Shown: in pieces, positions 1 through 8,090 of the stretch
Numbering within the stretch: the first letter of the stretch is position 1
How the letters are laid out: each line of letters opens with the position of its first letter
From: Demequinaceae bacterium
GTDB lineage: Bacteria; Actinomycetota; Actinomycetes; Actinomycetales; Demequinaceae
Direction of reading: 5' to 3'
NCBI GenBank assembly: GCA_024643505.1
Contig: JAHEMW010000006.1
Span: forward strand, 1-35,718
Length of the DNA stretch: 35,718 nt
The notes under the pieces: model-generated
Databases searched by the model: none
What the model saw: the letters and a program-made list of their open reading frames with translations, nothing else
Told to the model about the DNA's origin: nothing
Made by a program: the position numbers and the translations under genes

Positions 1-1321
1 CGCCAGTTCCACCGGTGCCCGTGCCGCCAGTGCCCGTTCCGGAGCCGGAGCCGGAGCCAGTGTCGGAGCCGGTGCCATTGTCGGAGCCGGTGCCCGATCC
101 GCCAGTGCCGCCGCCGGTACCCGATCCGTCACCGTTGACACCAGTGCCGCCGCCGGTACCCGATCCGTCACCGTTGACACCAGTGCCGCCGCCGGTACCC
201 GATCCGTCACCGTTGACACCAGTGCCGCCGCCCGTGCCCGATCCGTCACCGTTGACACCAGTGCCGCTCGCGGGATCGGTGATTCCTGGTACATCCTGGC
301 CAAATGCGGCCCCGGCCGGGTCAAACAGACCGAAGTAGCTCGCGCCGCTGACAACCAACGCGAGGATTCCGACCGCGGCGGCGGCGGGAAGTGCAGCGCT
401 CGAGAACCCTGCCAGAGCGGCCGCGAGCCCAGTCCCGGCCGATCCGACGCTGGCCGTCCCCGCGGCTGCCGAACCGCCCGCAGCATTCTTTGGGCCGAAC
501 GCTCCGCCAACGGGAAGGCCGCCCTCGAGCGCGCCCATGCCTAGGACTCCGAGAACGAGGGGTGCGATGACGCCGCGCATTCCGCGGTTGACATCTTCGA
601 GTTCTACGACGAGCGCCGTGCAGCGTTCGCACTTCTTCACGTGTTCGTCAACGCGGGTGTGTTCGCGCTTGCTGAGTCCGCCGCGTACGTAGGCACCGAG
701 CTGCGTGTTCGCTTCGAGACAGTTGATGTCGTCCGACGTCCCCAGGTGCTGCTGCAGGTATGCCTGACGCAGGGCTTCGCGTGCGCGATACGCAAGGGCG
801 GCGACACCGTTCGCCGTCAGGCCTAGCAGGGGAGCGATGTCTTTCGGCTGCTTCTTCTCGACCTCGGTGTACCACAGCACCGCCTGCCACCGTTCGGGCA
901 GCGAGCGGAAAGCATCCGCGACCATTCCTTGCTCGAAGCCGGCGAGTGCGCCCTCATCGGATGCCGGCTCGAAACCGAGCGACGACTCGTACTGGCCCAT
1001 GTCGTCGCCGGGACGCGTGCGGTTGGCGCGGTTGATGACGTCCATACCGGTGCGGCGCACGATCGTAAACAGGTAGGCGCGGAACGCGAGATCCGGGCCG
1101 TCTCCACGCTGGAGAGCCCGCAAGACCCGTGAAAAGGACTCGGATACCACGTCGTCAACGTCAGAGACGGAGTTGGTGTACATCGACGCGACCTTGCGGG
1201 CAGCATCGACGTGACGCTCGTAGAGCACACCGAAGGCGGCCGAGTCGCCTGCGCGAACGCCTGCAATCAGCTCAGGATCGCTGGACGTTTCCGTCCATAG
1301 CGCGATCGCCTCGTGGCTCAT
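1..1321 (-). CDS. ECF-type sigma factor fused to zinc-finger, membrane segment and Gly-rich repeat tail (3' end outside window)
   Basis: An open frame of 440 codons starts at ATG 1321 and reaches the window edge without a stop. An AAGGGAGA ribosome site lies about 11 bases upstream. Residues about 30-110 resemble sigma region 2 (LYERHVDAARKVA, then DVDDVVSESFSRVL). Residues about 135-195 resemble sigma region 4 (SLPERWQAVLWYTEVEKK, then an HTH). Next comes a zinc-finger-like motif, C201 ... H227-x3-C231-x2-C234, as in ZAS-type anti-sigma factors. A hydrophobic stretch lies near 251-265 and a likely membrane helix at about 299-333. After that the chain is Gly/Thr/Ser/Asp-rich, with four 13-residue repeats, presumably outside the cell. 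Fused sigma plus anti-sigma-like C-terminal extensions are known in some actinobacterial ECF groups. That the tail tethers and restrains the sigma domain is inference. The total length is unknown. Confidence 0.85.
   Translation of the reverse strand, partial: MSHEAIALWTETSSDPELIAGVRAGDSAAFGVLYERHVDAARKVASMYTNSVSDVDDVVSESFSRVLRALQRGDGPDLAFRAYLFTIVRRTGMDVINRANRTRPGDDMGQYESSLGFEPASDEGALAGFEQGMVADAFRSLPERWQAVLWYTEVEKKQPKDIAPLLGLTANGVAALAYRAREALRQAYLQQHLGTSDDINCLEANTQLGAYVRGGLSKREHTRVDEHVKKCERCTALVVELEDVNRGMRGVIAPLVLGVLGMGALEGGLPVGGAFGPKNAAGGSAAAGTASVGSAGTGLAAALAGFSSAALPAAAAVGILALVVSGASYFGLFDPAGAAFGQDVPGITDPASGTGVNGDGSGTGGGTGVNGDGSGTGGGTGVNGDGSGTGGGTGVNGDGSGTGGGTGGSGTGSDNGTGSDTGSGSGSGTGTGGTGTGGTG
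105..260 (-). repeat. Four tandem 39-bp units inside the sigma-factor tail
   Basis: Units lie at 105-143, 144-182, 183-221 and 222-260. The first three are identical, and the fourth differs at two bases. Each encodes 13 residues, TGVNGDGSGTGGG in the minus-strand frame, so length changes keep the frame open. Shorter Gly/Ser/Thr repeats continue to the window edge. Identity at silent positions suggests recent expansion. Confidence 0.95.
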
Positions 1322-1499
1322 AGTGAGTGGGGTCTCCCTTGACTATTGGGTTCTTTCCATTGTCCAGGGGCCACATTGCGATTCTCAACAACCACGGTGC
1401 GGGATTGGTCACACGCCACGCGTGGGGGCAGAAACAAATTCTTCAAAAGAAATCCGACAAAGCGCGTCATAGTCGCGAACGTGACCCCTCTCATCGGGT

Positions 1500-2273
1500 A
1501 TGAGCATCGAAGTGAGCAGCCAGGGAGCCACCCCCACCGCAGTTCTGCTGCGCAAGTGGGAGACCGCAAGTGTCGACTCGGTATGGCGTCGTCCGGGTGA
1601 CTGGTACACGCCAGCAGCCGAGGCGCTCGTCGAGGCGCTTGAGTCCAAACTGGACACCGCACCCGCAGCCTTCCGACTCGGCCAGGCACGCGCTCTTGCC
1701 GGTGTCGGTATTACTGAAGCGATCGACGACATGGCGGTGTTGTTCCGCCAGGCCGGCTACCAATCCGCGCCCATCCGCTCCATTCGCGCCCTGTGCGAAG
1801 GCTGGACCGACGGCGACGCCGCTCCTGCTGTCTCCCCGGTCATGACTGACGCGGAGTCTGGGCTTGGCACCGCCGAGTACCTGGTTCAGCGGCTCGCGGA
1901 GGTCTACGGGGGCGCGCAGCGGATCGGCACGCATGTCTCGGAGACCCACGCTCTCGTGCTGGTTGACGTCGCGGTCAACGACACTGACCCGTGGCAGCGC
2001 ATCGCACGAAACGCCGCCGTCGGAAACGCTCTGCAGGATGCGTACGGTGAAGGCTTCCCGATGGCCCGCCTGTCGGACGGAATTTACGCCGTGCTCGTTG
2101 AGCGCGGTTTGGCACTCGGACACGGGATCGCGGAATTGCGCGATCACATCGCCCAGCGGGCGACCGAGATGCGCGTGGGTAACCTCATGCGCCAGCCCCC
2201 CAGGGTGTGGGTGGAGTCATTGCCTCACTCACACGCCTACGTGGCCGACCTCTTGGAGTCGGTCTACCGCTAG
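1500..2273 (+). CDS. Hypothetical protein with a degenerate GGDEF-like domain
   Basis: This 257-residue soluble protein has no signal peptide or membrane helix. Residues 1-110 are helical and unrecognised. Residues about 115-235 follow the GGDEF (diguanylate cyclase) pattern: ESGLGTAEYLVQRLAE resembles the family's LTGLPNRxxLxxRL start, ALVLVDVAV resembles the first metal-binding strand, and RLSDGIYAVLVE sits where RLGGDEFAVLL is expected. The signature is therefore SDGIY (residues 192-196) in place of GGDEF, and the metal aspartate is not evident, so cyclase activity is unlikely. It may bind a nucleotide or a protein partner. It is transcribed away from the fused sigma factor across a 178-bp gap. 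No good ribosome site precedes ATG 1500. A GTG in frame at 1512 is an alternative start. The domain call is my own alignment by eye. Confidence 0.7.
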   Translation: MSIEVSSQGATPTAVLLRKWETASVDSVWRRPGDWYTPAAEALVEALESKLDTAPAAFRLGQARALAGVGITEAIDDMAVLFRQAGYQSAPIRSIRALCEGWTDGDAAPAVSPVMTDAESGLGTAEYLVQRLAEVYGGAQRIGTHVSETHALVLVDVAVNDTDPWQRIARNAAVGNALQDAYGEGFPMARLSDGIYAVLVERGLALGHGIAELRDHIAQRATEMRVGNLMRQPPRVWVESLPHSHAYVADLLESVYR

Positions 2274-2281
2274 AGAGTGCC

Positions 2282-2314
2282 GGGTCGGCGTCGAGCTGAG
2301 GGCGACGCCGGCCC
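2282..2314. terminator. GC-rich hairpin between convergent genes
   Basis: A 12-bp stem pairs 2282-2293 with 2303-2314 (GGGTCGGCGTCG with CGACGCCGGCCC, one G-U pair) around a 9-base loop. It lies between the stops of the GGDEF-like gene and the ABC permease, so it could end transcription from both sides. No U-tract follows, which is common in high-GC Actinobacteria. Confidence 0.6.
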
Positions 2315-2320
2315 GCGCCT

Positions 2321-3127
2321 CTACGACTTGCGGTTGTAGGCGCGGATCGCCAGCGGGGCGAAGACGAGCACGAAGGCGGCGGACCATCCGAGCGTCCAGG
2401 CGACGGGACTTGCCCAGTCTCCACCGCTCCACAACGCCCGCAGCGACTCAATGAGATGCGACAACGGATTTGCGTCGGCAAATGCGGCGAGCCAGTCCGG
2501 CAGAGTTTCGGTCGGGACGAACGCATTCGAGGCGAACGTGAGTGGGAAGAGCGTCATGAACACGATGCCCTGCACCGCTCGTTGCGACCGCGCAAGTAGT
2601 CCGACGAGCATCGGCGCCCACGCGAGGCACAGTGCGAACACGATCGCGAGCAGGCAGCCGCCGAGGAACTCGGGAACCGACGTCGTCACGCGATAGCCAA
2701 GCACGTACCCGGTTCCCACCATGATCGTGATGAGCAAGACGTACCGGACGATATCGCCGAGCGCGGCACCGAGGAGCGGAGATATGCGCGAAATCGGGAG
2801 CGAGCGGAATCGGTCGAAGATCCCCTTCTCCATGTCGGCGTTGAGCTGGATGCCGATTCCCACCGACGCGAATGCGATGTTCTGCCCGATGATCCCGGGG
2901 ATGAGCAGCAGCAAGTATTCGTCCGTCGATCCCGATATGGCACCGCCGAAGATGAAGGCGAAGAGCACGGTGAAGAGAATCGGCGACAAAGTGACGTCGA
3001 TGAGTCCCTCTGGCGTGCGCATCGTCTTGACGAGCGACCTCCTCGCAAGTACCGCGCTGTGGCGAATGACGTCGAATGGCCCGCTCGGAATGGTGGAAAC
3101 ATCGTGGGTCACTGATTGAGTGCTCAT
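2321..3127 (-). CDS. ABC-2 type exporter permease, DrrB-like
   Basis: A 268-residue integral membrane protein with the six-helix pattern of ABC-2 permeases, starting near residue 45 (SPILFTVLFAFIFGG) and ending with a helix just before the basic C-terminus. The cytoplasmic loop DMEKGIFDRFRSLPISR after the second helix is typical of DrrB/NodJ-type subunits. Its ATG overlaps the stop of the upstream ATPase gene by four bases (ATGA), so the two are translationally coupled and form one exporter. The family exports drugs, lipids or polyketides. The substrate here cannot be read from sequence. It converges on the GGDEF-like gene. Confidence 0.9.
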   Translation of the reverse strand: MSTQSVTHDVSTIPSGPFDVIRHSAVLARRSLVKTMRTPEGLIDVTLSPILFTVLFAFIFGGAISGSTDEYLLLLIPGIIGQNIAFASVGIGIQLNADMEKGIFDRFRSLPISRISPLLGAALGDIVRYVLLITIMVGTGYVLGYRVTTSVPEFLGGCLLAIVFALCLAWAPMLVGLLARSQRAVQGIVFMTLFPLTFASNAFVPTETLPDWLAAFADANPLSHLIESLRALWSGGDWASPVAWTLGWSAAFVLVFAPLAIRAYNRKS

Positions 3128-4107
3128 GAGTGCACCTCTTCCGCGTCGCTTGTCGTTGGCGCCTTCTGGCGTTCGCCCGTCAGGGTGAAGAACACTTCGT
3201 CGAGGCTTGGAAGCCGCAGAGAGAGTTCCGTCACGGCTATCTTCTCGACGCCTAGCCGCGCCACCGCCTCCGCGAGCGCACGGTCTCCCGGGACCGGCGT
3301 CGACAGTTCGCCTGGTCGAGCTTCGTCCACCCCGGCCCCTGGCGTGCCAACGGCGGCAAGAATTGCGCGCACGGCATCGGCGTCGTCCGGGACGGTCGGT
3401 CGCACATGCAGGGTCTGTGATCCCACCACTCTCTTGAGGTTGTCGGCCGTGTCGTGCGCGATCACCTGTCCGTGATTAATGACGACGATGTCGTCCGCGA
3501 GCGCGTCCGCCTCTTCCAAATATTGGGTGGTGAGCAGGACGGACGTTCCCCGCGACACGATCGCACGTACCACGTCCCACATGTCTTCGCGCTTGGCGGG
3601 GTCTAGCCCAGTGGTGGGTTCGTCGAGAAAGACGATCTCGGGGTGTCCCGTGAGCGAGGCAGCGAGATCGAGGCGCCTGCGCATGCCGCCCGAGTATGTT
3701 TTTGCGTTGCGATCGGCCGCATCGCCGAGGTCAAACCAGTCAAGGAGTTCAGTGGCGCGCGCCTTTGCGGCGCTCGACCGCATGTTGAGCAAGGCGCCAA
3801 TCATCAGGAGGTTTTCCCTCCCGGTGAGTTCTTCGTCGACAGATGCGTACTGGCCGGTCAGTCCGACGCGCTTGCGGACTTCCGACGGATGCCGCGCGAC
3901 GTCAAAGCCTGCGACGGTCGCGCGTCCGCCGTCTGCGCGCAGCAACGTCGCGAGGATTCGCACGGCGGTGGTCTTGCCTGCACCGTTGGGGCCAAGAACT
4001 CCGAGCACTTTTCCGCGGGGGAGTGAGAAGCTCACTCCGCGCAGCGCCTGCGTCTTCTTGAATGACTTGACGAGGCCGTCCGCCTCGACTGCGTATTCCG
4101 AGGTCAT
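3124..4107 (-). CDS. ABC transporter ATP-binding protein, DrrA-like
   Basis: A 327-residue ATPase with Walker A GPNGAGKTT (residues 39-47), Q-loop GLTGQYASVDEELTG, signature YSGGMRRRLDLAASL, Walker B IVFLDEPTTGLDP and the switch histidine region. The roughly 100-residue extension after the nucleotide-binding domain (SLRLPSLDEVFFTLTG) is the DrrA-type C-terminal domain of daunorubicin-resistance-like exporters. It powers the permease encoded next, whose start overlaps this stop. Its own start ATG has no ribosome site. A TAGGCT box six bases upstream suggests a leaderless transcript, separate from the chaperone operon 41 bases upstream. Confidence 0.93.
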   Translation of the reverse strand: MTSEYAVEADGLVKSFKKTQALRGVSFSLPRGKVLGVLGPNGAGKTTAVRILATLLRADGGRATVAGFDVARHPSEVRKRVGLTGQYASVDEELTGRENLLMIGALLNMRSSAAKARATELLDWFDLGDAADRNAKTYSGGMRRRLDLAASLTGHPEIVFLDEPTTGLDPAKREDMWDVVRAIVSRGTSVLLTTQYLEEADALADDIVVINHGQVIAHDTADNLKRVVGSQTLHVRPTVPDDADAVRAILAAVGTPGAGVDEARPGELSTPVPGDRALAEAVARLGVEKIAVTELSLRLPSLDEVFFTLTGERQKAPTTSDAEEVHS

Positions 4108-4113
4108 GAGGCG

Positions 4114-4119
4114 AGCCTA
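4114..4119 (-). promoter_or_regulatory. -10 box of leaderless promoter for the DrrA-like ATPase
   Basis: TAGGCT on the minus strand is followed by six bases and the ATG at 4107. No Shine-Dalgarno sequence fits between them. The same box recurs before DUF4229, menE and menB. Confidence 0.55.
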
Positions 4120-4148
4120 GGCGACTGACCGCGTCATCCCAACCCTCA

Positions 4149-4568
4149 CTATGGGCGTTCGCGACGGGGTCGCCACAGCACAATCGAACGACCTTCGTCG
4201 CGGGGCGCTCGGTGTCCGCGTTCGACGATGACCACCGAACCCGACGGGCCGGTCGTGAACACGCGCGAGCCCGGGTCAGCTCGAGGTCGTAGCTTCTCGA
4301 CTTCGTGCTCGAGGTCGTTGACGCGGCGCGCGAGCGTGAGGATGCGCGCGATGCCCGCGAGATTGATGCCTTCGTCCTGACTCATGCGTTGAATTTCTCG
4401 CAGGGTCGCAACGTCGCGAAGCGAGTACCGGCGGCCACCCCCCGGTCGCCGCTGGGGGACGACGAGGCCGAGCCGGTCGTATTGGCGCAGCGTTTGGGCG
4501 TGCATTCCCGACAGTTCCGCGGCGGCCGAAATGAGGAACACCGGTTCGTCGACATCTGGCTGCTCCAC
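4149..4568 (-). CDS. hspR: Heat-shock repressor HspR (MerR family)
   Basis: A 139-residue MerR-type regulator. The winged HTH spans residues about 12-80 (AAELSGMHAQTLRQYDRLGL, then GGGRRYSLRDVATLREIQ), and a coiled segment follows (LTLARRVNDLEHEVEKL). This is the HspR pattern of Actinobacteria, where the repressor binds HAIR inverted repeats with DnaK as co-repressor (family knowledge). It starts at GTG 4568 after a GGAG site, 11 bases past the dnaJ stop, and is the last gene of dnaK-grpE-dnaJ-hspR, so it should regulate itself through the HAIR sites upstream of dnaK. The basic tail after residue 100 (ending RPRRERP) has no predicted role. Confidence 0.93.
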   Translation of the reverse strand: MEQPDVDEPVFLISAAAELSGMHAQTLRQYDRLGLVVPQRRPGGGRRYSLRDVATLREIQRMSQDEGINLAGIARILTLARRVNDLEHEVEKLRPRADPGSRVFTTGPSGSVVIVERGHRAPRDEGRSIVLWRPRRERP

Positions 4569-4579
4569 GGTGTCTCCGC

Positions 4580-5518
4580 CTATTTCAGCGCGTCGCCGTA
4601 GAGCGACGCGCGCGGGTCGGCGGCCGATTCCTGTGCCAACTCTTCAACGAGCCGCTTCGCTTCCTTCGACATCTTGCTCGGCACCACGACCTCTACTGTC
4701 GCGAGCAGGTCCCCTGTCCCATGCTTGGCGACGAGCCCCTTGCCCTTGACGCGGAAGGTCTTGCCCGACGCGGTGCCTGACGGGATCTTCACCGAGACGC
4801 GATCACCGGACAGGGTGGGGACCTCGACGGTCGCGCCCAGCGCGGCTTCGTCGAACCGGAGCGGAACGCGCACGCGCACGTTCAGCCCGTCGGTCGAGAA
4901 CACCGGGTGCTTCGCGACATGCACCGTGAGCAGAAGGTCGCCGGGTGGCCCTCCACCCGCGCCAGCACGTCCCTTGCCGCGCACGCGAATCCGCTGCCCG
5001 TCTTTCACTCCGACGGGTAGTCGCGTCGAGACCTTGTGCCCATCGAGGCCGAGGGTGACAGTCGCGCCTTCTGCGGCTTGCCTGAACGAGACCTCCGTCG
5101 CTGCCGCGATATCTGAGCCTGGCTGCGGTCCTCGTTGGAACGACCCCCCACCGAAGAGACCGCTGAGAATGTCGTCGAACCCCTGCGCGCCTCCCCGCCC
5201 GGATTGGCCGCCGAACATGCCGCCGAGCACGTCCTCAAACCCGGCGCCGCCGGGCCCTCCTGCCTGGAACCTTGGCCCGCCGCCACCCATCGCTCGAACC
5301 GCGTCGTACTGCTGACGCTGCTCGGGATCGGACAACACTGCGTAGGCCTCGCCGACGTCCTTGAAGCGCTGCTCAGATGCGGCATTCCCTGGATTGCGAT
5401 CGGGGTGCAGTTGCTTCGCGAGGGCCCGGTACGACTTCTTGATTGCCGCCGCGTCGGCATTCTTGGGGACCCCGAGCGTCGCGTAGAAGTCTTTGGTGAA
5501 CCAGTCCTGACTCGTCAT
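4580..5518 (-). CDS. dnaJ: Co-chaperone DnaJ, type B-like, lacking the zinc-finger domain
   Basis: A 312-residue J-protein that stimulates DnaK ATPase and delivers unfolded substrates. The J-domain covers residues about 10-75 with HPD at 38-40. The opening (DWFTKDFYATLGV) is that of operon-encoded actinobacterial DnaJ1. A Gly/Phe-rich linker (about 80-135) leads directly into the two beta-sandwich substrate-binding domains (from SFRQAAEG to the C-terminus). The four CxxCxGxG repeats of classical DnaJ are absent and I see no cysteine at all, so it is a type II/CbpA-like architecture in the dnaJ1 position. GGGAGG lies four bases before the ATG. It sits between grpE and hspR. Confidence 0.92.
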   Translation of the reverse strand: MTSQDWFTKDFYATLGVPKNADAAAIKKSYRALAKQLHPDRNPGNAASEQRFKDVGEAYAVLSDPEQRQQYDAVRAMGGGGPRFQAGGPGGAGFEDVLGGMFGGQSGRGGAQGFDDILSGLFGGGSFQRGPQPGSDIAAATEVSFRQAAEGATVTLGLDGHKVSTRLPVGVKDGQRIRVRGKGRAGAGGGPPGDLLLTVHVAKHPVFSTDGLNVRVRVPLRFDEAALGATVEVPTLSGDRVSVKIPSGTASGKTFRVKGKGLVAKHGTGDLLATVEVVVPSKMSKEAKRLVEELAQESAADPRASLYGDALK

Positions 5519-5554
5519 GGCGCCTCCCTTCTGGCGATCGCGCCGGGGTGGGCG

Positions 5555-6106
5555 CTACGCCTCGTCTTGGGGGAGCTGCACGATCACGCGCGCGGGCCGA
5601 AGCACGCGCTCGCCGACGCGGTGTCCGGGCTGCGCCACGTGCTGGACGGTGGGTTGTGTCACGTCTGCACTCGGTTGCGACAGGAGCGCCTCATGCACGG
5701 TGGGATCAAAGAACTCGCCTGGTGCACCGAAACTCGACCAGCCAAGCCGACCAAGCGCCGTCTCAAGCTTCTCCGCTATCGAGGCGAACGGGCCGTCCGT
5801 CAGGTCGCCGTGCTCCCGCGCGGCGGAGATGTCGTCGAGCACGGGCACGAGTGTCTCAATCGCGCGCGCCGTCGCCAATTCGCCCGCGGCCGCACGATCG
5901 CGGTCCACGCGCTTGCGGTAGTTGACGTACTCAGCCTGCAGCCGCTGGAGGTCGGCAAGGTGTTCCGCCGCCTTCCGCTCCGCCTCGGACAGTGCGTCGT
6001 CGGCATGCGCCTCGTCCCGCTCCGCGTCACCTTCCGCGATCGCCGCATTCACGATCGCCTCGGCTGCAGCCACCGGATCCGGGGCGTCTTTGTTGTCGTC
6101 GCTCAC
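5555..6106 (-). CDS. grpE: Nucleotide exchange factor GrpE
   Basis: A 183-residue GrpE that releases ADP from DnaK. An acidic N-terminus leads into the long coiled coil (AERKAAEHLADLQRLQAEY, NYRKRVDRDRA), then the four-helix and beta-wing head (LVPVLDDISAAREHGDL; GEFFDPTVHEALLSQPS). The usual terminal strand is recognisable as LRPARVIVQLP. It starts at GTG 6106 with GGGAGG five bases upstream. It lies second in the operon, after a strong intercistronic hairpin that may set its level relative to DnaK. Confidence 0.95.
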   Translation of the reverse strand: MSDDNKDAPDPVAAAEAIVNAAIAEGDAERDEAHADDALSEAERKAAEHLADLQRLQAEYVNYRKRVDRDRAAAGELATARAIETLVPVLDDISAAREHGDLTDGPFASIAEKLETALGRLGWSSFGAPGEFFDPTVHEALLSQPSADVTQPTVQHVAQPGHRVGERVLRPARVIVQLPQDEA

Positions 6107-6123
6107 GATTGCCTCCCTCGAGC

Positions 6124-6164
6124 GCGTGGGCGACGGGCGGTCTTCCCGCCCGTCGCCTTCACGC
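6124..6164 (-). terminator. Strong intercistronic hairpin between dnaK and grpE
   Basis: A perfect 12-bp stem pairs 6129-6140 with 6146-6157 (GGCGACGGGCGG with CCGCCCGTCGCC, loop of five). It extends by GCGTG/CACGC at 6124-6128 and 6160-6164 across a two-base bulge. It begins at the dnaK stop codon. No U-tract follows and grpE starts 18 bases later, so partial termination or protection/processing of the dnaK message is more likely than full termination. Confidence 0.7.
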
Positions 6165-8017
6165 TACTTCTTGTCGTCCTCGTCAACGATCTCGGCGTCA
6201 ACCACGTCTTCGTCGTCCGACGCGTCAGGCGATTCGGGCGCGTCCTGCCCGCCCGCGCCCTCCTGCTGGGCGGCGTAGATTGCCTCGCCGATCTTCTGGG
6301 CCTTCTCGACGAGGGTGTCGTGTGCCGCCTTGACGGCCGCAGCGTCTGTCCCTTCGAGGGCCTTCTTGACGTCGGCGATGGCGCTCTTGACGTCATCAGC
6401 GACGGTCGCAGGCACCTTGTCTTCGTTTTCGGACAGGATCTTCTCTGTCGAGTATGCGAATGACTCGGCGTTGTTGCGTGTCTCGGCCTCATCGCGGCGC
6501 TGAGAGTCTTCCGCCGCATGTTCCTCGGCATCCTTCACCATCCGCTCGATGTCCTCCTTTGACAGGGCGGAGCCTCCGGTGACCGTGATCGACTGTTCCT
6601 TGCCCGTACCGCGGTCCTTCGCATGCACGTGGACAATTCCATTGGCGTCGATATCGAACGTGACCTCGACCTGCGGTACTCCTCGCGGCGCTGGGGCAAT
6701 TCCGCTGAGCTCGAACGTTCCAAGCAACTTGTTGTCCCGCGCAAACTGGCGTTCTCCCTGGTAAACCTGGATGAGCACAGAAGGCTGGTTGTCTTCGGCG
6801 GTTGAAAACACCTCTGACGACTTGGTCGGGATCGCGGTATTGCGCTCGATCAGCGTGGTCATGACGCCGCCCTTGGTCTCAATTCCGAGGCTCAGGGGGG
6901 TGACATCGATGAGCAAGACATCCTTGCGCTCACCCTTGATGACGCCGGCCTGAAGTGCGGCGCCAACAGCGACGACCTCGTCGGGGTTGACGCCCTTGTT
7001 CGGCTCCTTGCCGCCAGTGAGTTCCTTCACGACCTCCGTCACCGCCGGCATGCGCGTCGATCCGCCGACGAGCACAACGTGATCGATCTCGGCGAGCTTG
7101 ATGCCCGCATCCTTGATGACCTGGTGGAAAGGCGCCTTGGTGCGCTCGAGCAGGTCCTGCGTCATCTGCTGGAACTGGGCGCGAGTGAGCTTGCTGTCAA
7201 GGTGAACCGGCCCGTTCTCGCCGATGCTCAGGTACTGCAGTGAGATCGTCGTGGCCTGGGCGGAGCTGAGCTCCTTCTTGGCCTGCTCTGAAGCTTCGCG
7301 CAAGCGCTGGACCGCTGCGCGATCCTTCGACAAGTCAATGCCTTCCGCGTTCTTGACCTCCTTGATCAGGTGATCAACGATGCGCTGGTCCCAGTCGTCT
7401 CCACCGAGGCGGTTGTCGCCGGCGGTTGCCTTGACCTGAATGGTGGAGAAGGCGTCCTCATCCTTGCCCACCTCGAGGAGCGACACGTCAAAGGTTCCTC
7501 CTCCGAGGTCGAACACGAGAATCAGCTCGTCTTCCTTGCCCTTTTCCAGCCCGTAGGCGAGGGCCGCTGCCGTCGGCTCATTCACGATGCGCAGCACGTT
7601 GAGTCCGGCGATTTCACCGGCGTCTTTGGTGGCCTGGCGTTCGGCGTCGTTGAAGTAGGCCGGGACCGTGATGACGGCGTCGGTCACTTTCTCACCGAGG
7701 TACTCCTCCGCGTCACGCTTGAGCTTGCCAAGGATTCGCGCCGAGATCTCCTGGGCGGTGTACGGCTTGTCGTCGATCTGCTTGGACCAGTCAGTTCCCA
7801 TGTGTCGCTTGACCGACGCGATGGTGCGGTCGACGTTTGTGACGGCCTGTCGCTTAGCGATCTCGCCGACGAGCACCTCGCCCGTCTTCGAGAATGCGAC
7901 CACCGATGGTGTGGTGCGCGCGCCTTCGGCGTTCGCGATGACGGTGGGCTCGCCGCCTTCGAGGACCGCGACGACCGAGTTGGTGGTGCCGAGGTCGATC
8001 CCTACTGCTCGTGACAT
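6164..8017 (-). CDS. dnaK: Chaperone DnaK (Hsp70)
   Basis: A 617-residue Hsp70. The ATPase domain starts with [11 protein letters not shown] at residue 6, and the phosphate loops and [14 protein letters not shown] and [17 protein letters not shown] are intact. The linker [16 protein letters not shown] leads to the substrate-binding beta domain and the helical lid, which ends in an acidic tail ([11 protein letters not shown]). The reading frame extends upstream to 8089, but ATG 8017 has an AGGAAGGA ribosome site and matches the family start, so it was chosen. It is first in the operon with grpE, dnaJ and hspR. The transcript should carry a leader of about 65 bases, unlike the many leaderless genes in this window. 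Confidence 0.97.
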   Translation of the reverse strand: MSRAVGIDLGTTNSVVAVLEGGEPTVIANAEGARTTPSVVAFSKTGEVLVGEIAKRQAVTNVDRTIASVKRHMGTDWSKQIDDKPYTAQEISARILGKLKRDAEEYLGEKVTDAVITVPAYFNDAERQATKDAGEIAGLNVLRIVNEPTAAALAYGLEKGKEDELILVFDLGGGTFDVSLLEVGKDEDAFSTIQVKATAGDNRLGGDDWDQRIVDHLIKEVKNAEGIDLSKDRAAVQRLREASEQAKKELSSAQATTISLQYLSIGENGPVHLDSKLTRAQFQQMTQDLLERTKAPFHQVIKDAGIKLAEIDHVVLVGGSTRMPAVTEVVKELTGGKEPNKGVNPDEVVAVGAALQAGVIKGERKDVLLIDVTPLSLGIETKGGVMTTLIERNTAIPTKSSEVFSTAEDNQPSVLIQVYQGERQFARDNKLLGTFELSGIAPAPRGVPQVEVTFDIDANGIVHVHAKDRGTGKEQSITVTGGSALSKEDIERMVKDAEEHAAEDSQRRDEAETRNNAESFAYSTEKILSENEDKVPATVADDVKSAIADVKKALEGTDAAAVKAAHDTLVEKAQKIGEAIYAAQQEGAGGQDAPESPDASDDEDVVDAEIVDEDDKK

Positions 8018-8069
8018 GTGCTGTGTCCTTCCTGGGCGCGGCGTTTGCCGCACGTATTCGTCGCCAAGA

Positions 8070-8090
8070 GTTGAGCGACCTAGGCTCAAG
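8070..8090. promoter_or_regulatory. HAIR operator 1 (HspR-binding inverted repeat)
   Basis: TTGAGC-N7-GCTCAA (8071-8076 and 8084-8089) closely follows the HAIR consensus CTTGAGT-N7-ACTCAAG. It overlaps the -10 box of the dnaK promoter, so bound HspR would block RNA polymerase. Confidence 0.85.

Noticed and set aside
105-260. CRISPR-like repeat array
   Set aside because: The 39-bp units are directly adjacent without unique spacers and are in frame within a gene.
15-338. Plus-strand open frame coding a Pro/Val/Pro-rich repeat protein
   Set aside because: It is the antisense of the Gly-rich repeats of the sigma factor, and repeats whose length is a multiple of three keep all frames open. The minus frame continues into clear sigma and zinc-finger domains.
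1322-1499. Search for an RNA gene or clear promoters in the divergent gap
   Set aside because: I saw no tRNA-like fold, strong hairpin or convincing -35/-10 pair. CATAGT at 1468-1473 could be a -10 for the GGDEF-like gene, but no -35 fits.
5135-6463. 442-codon plus-strand open frame across dnaJ, grpE and dnaK
   Set aside because: It lies antisense to three well-recognised chaperone genes, and its Arg/Leu/Val-rich translation matches no family. Long antisense frames are expected in GC-rich DNA.
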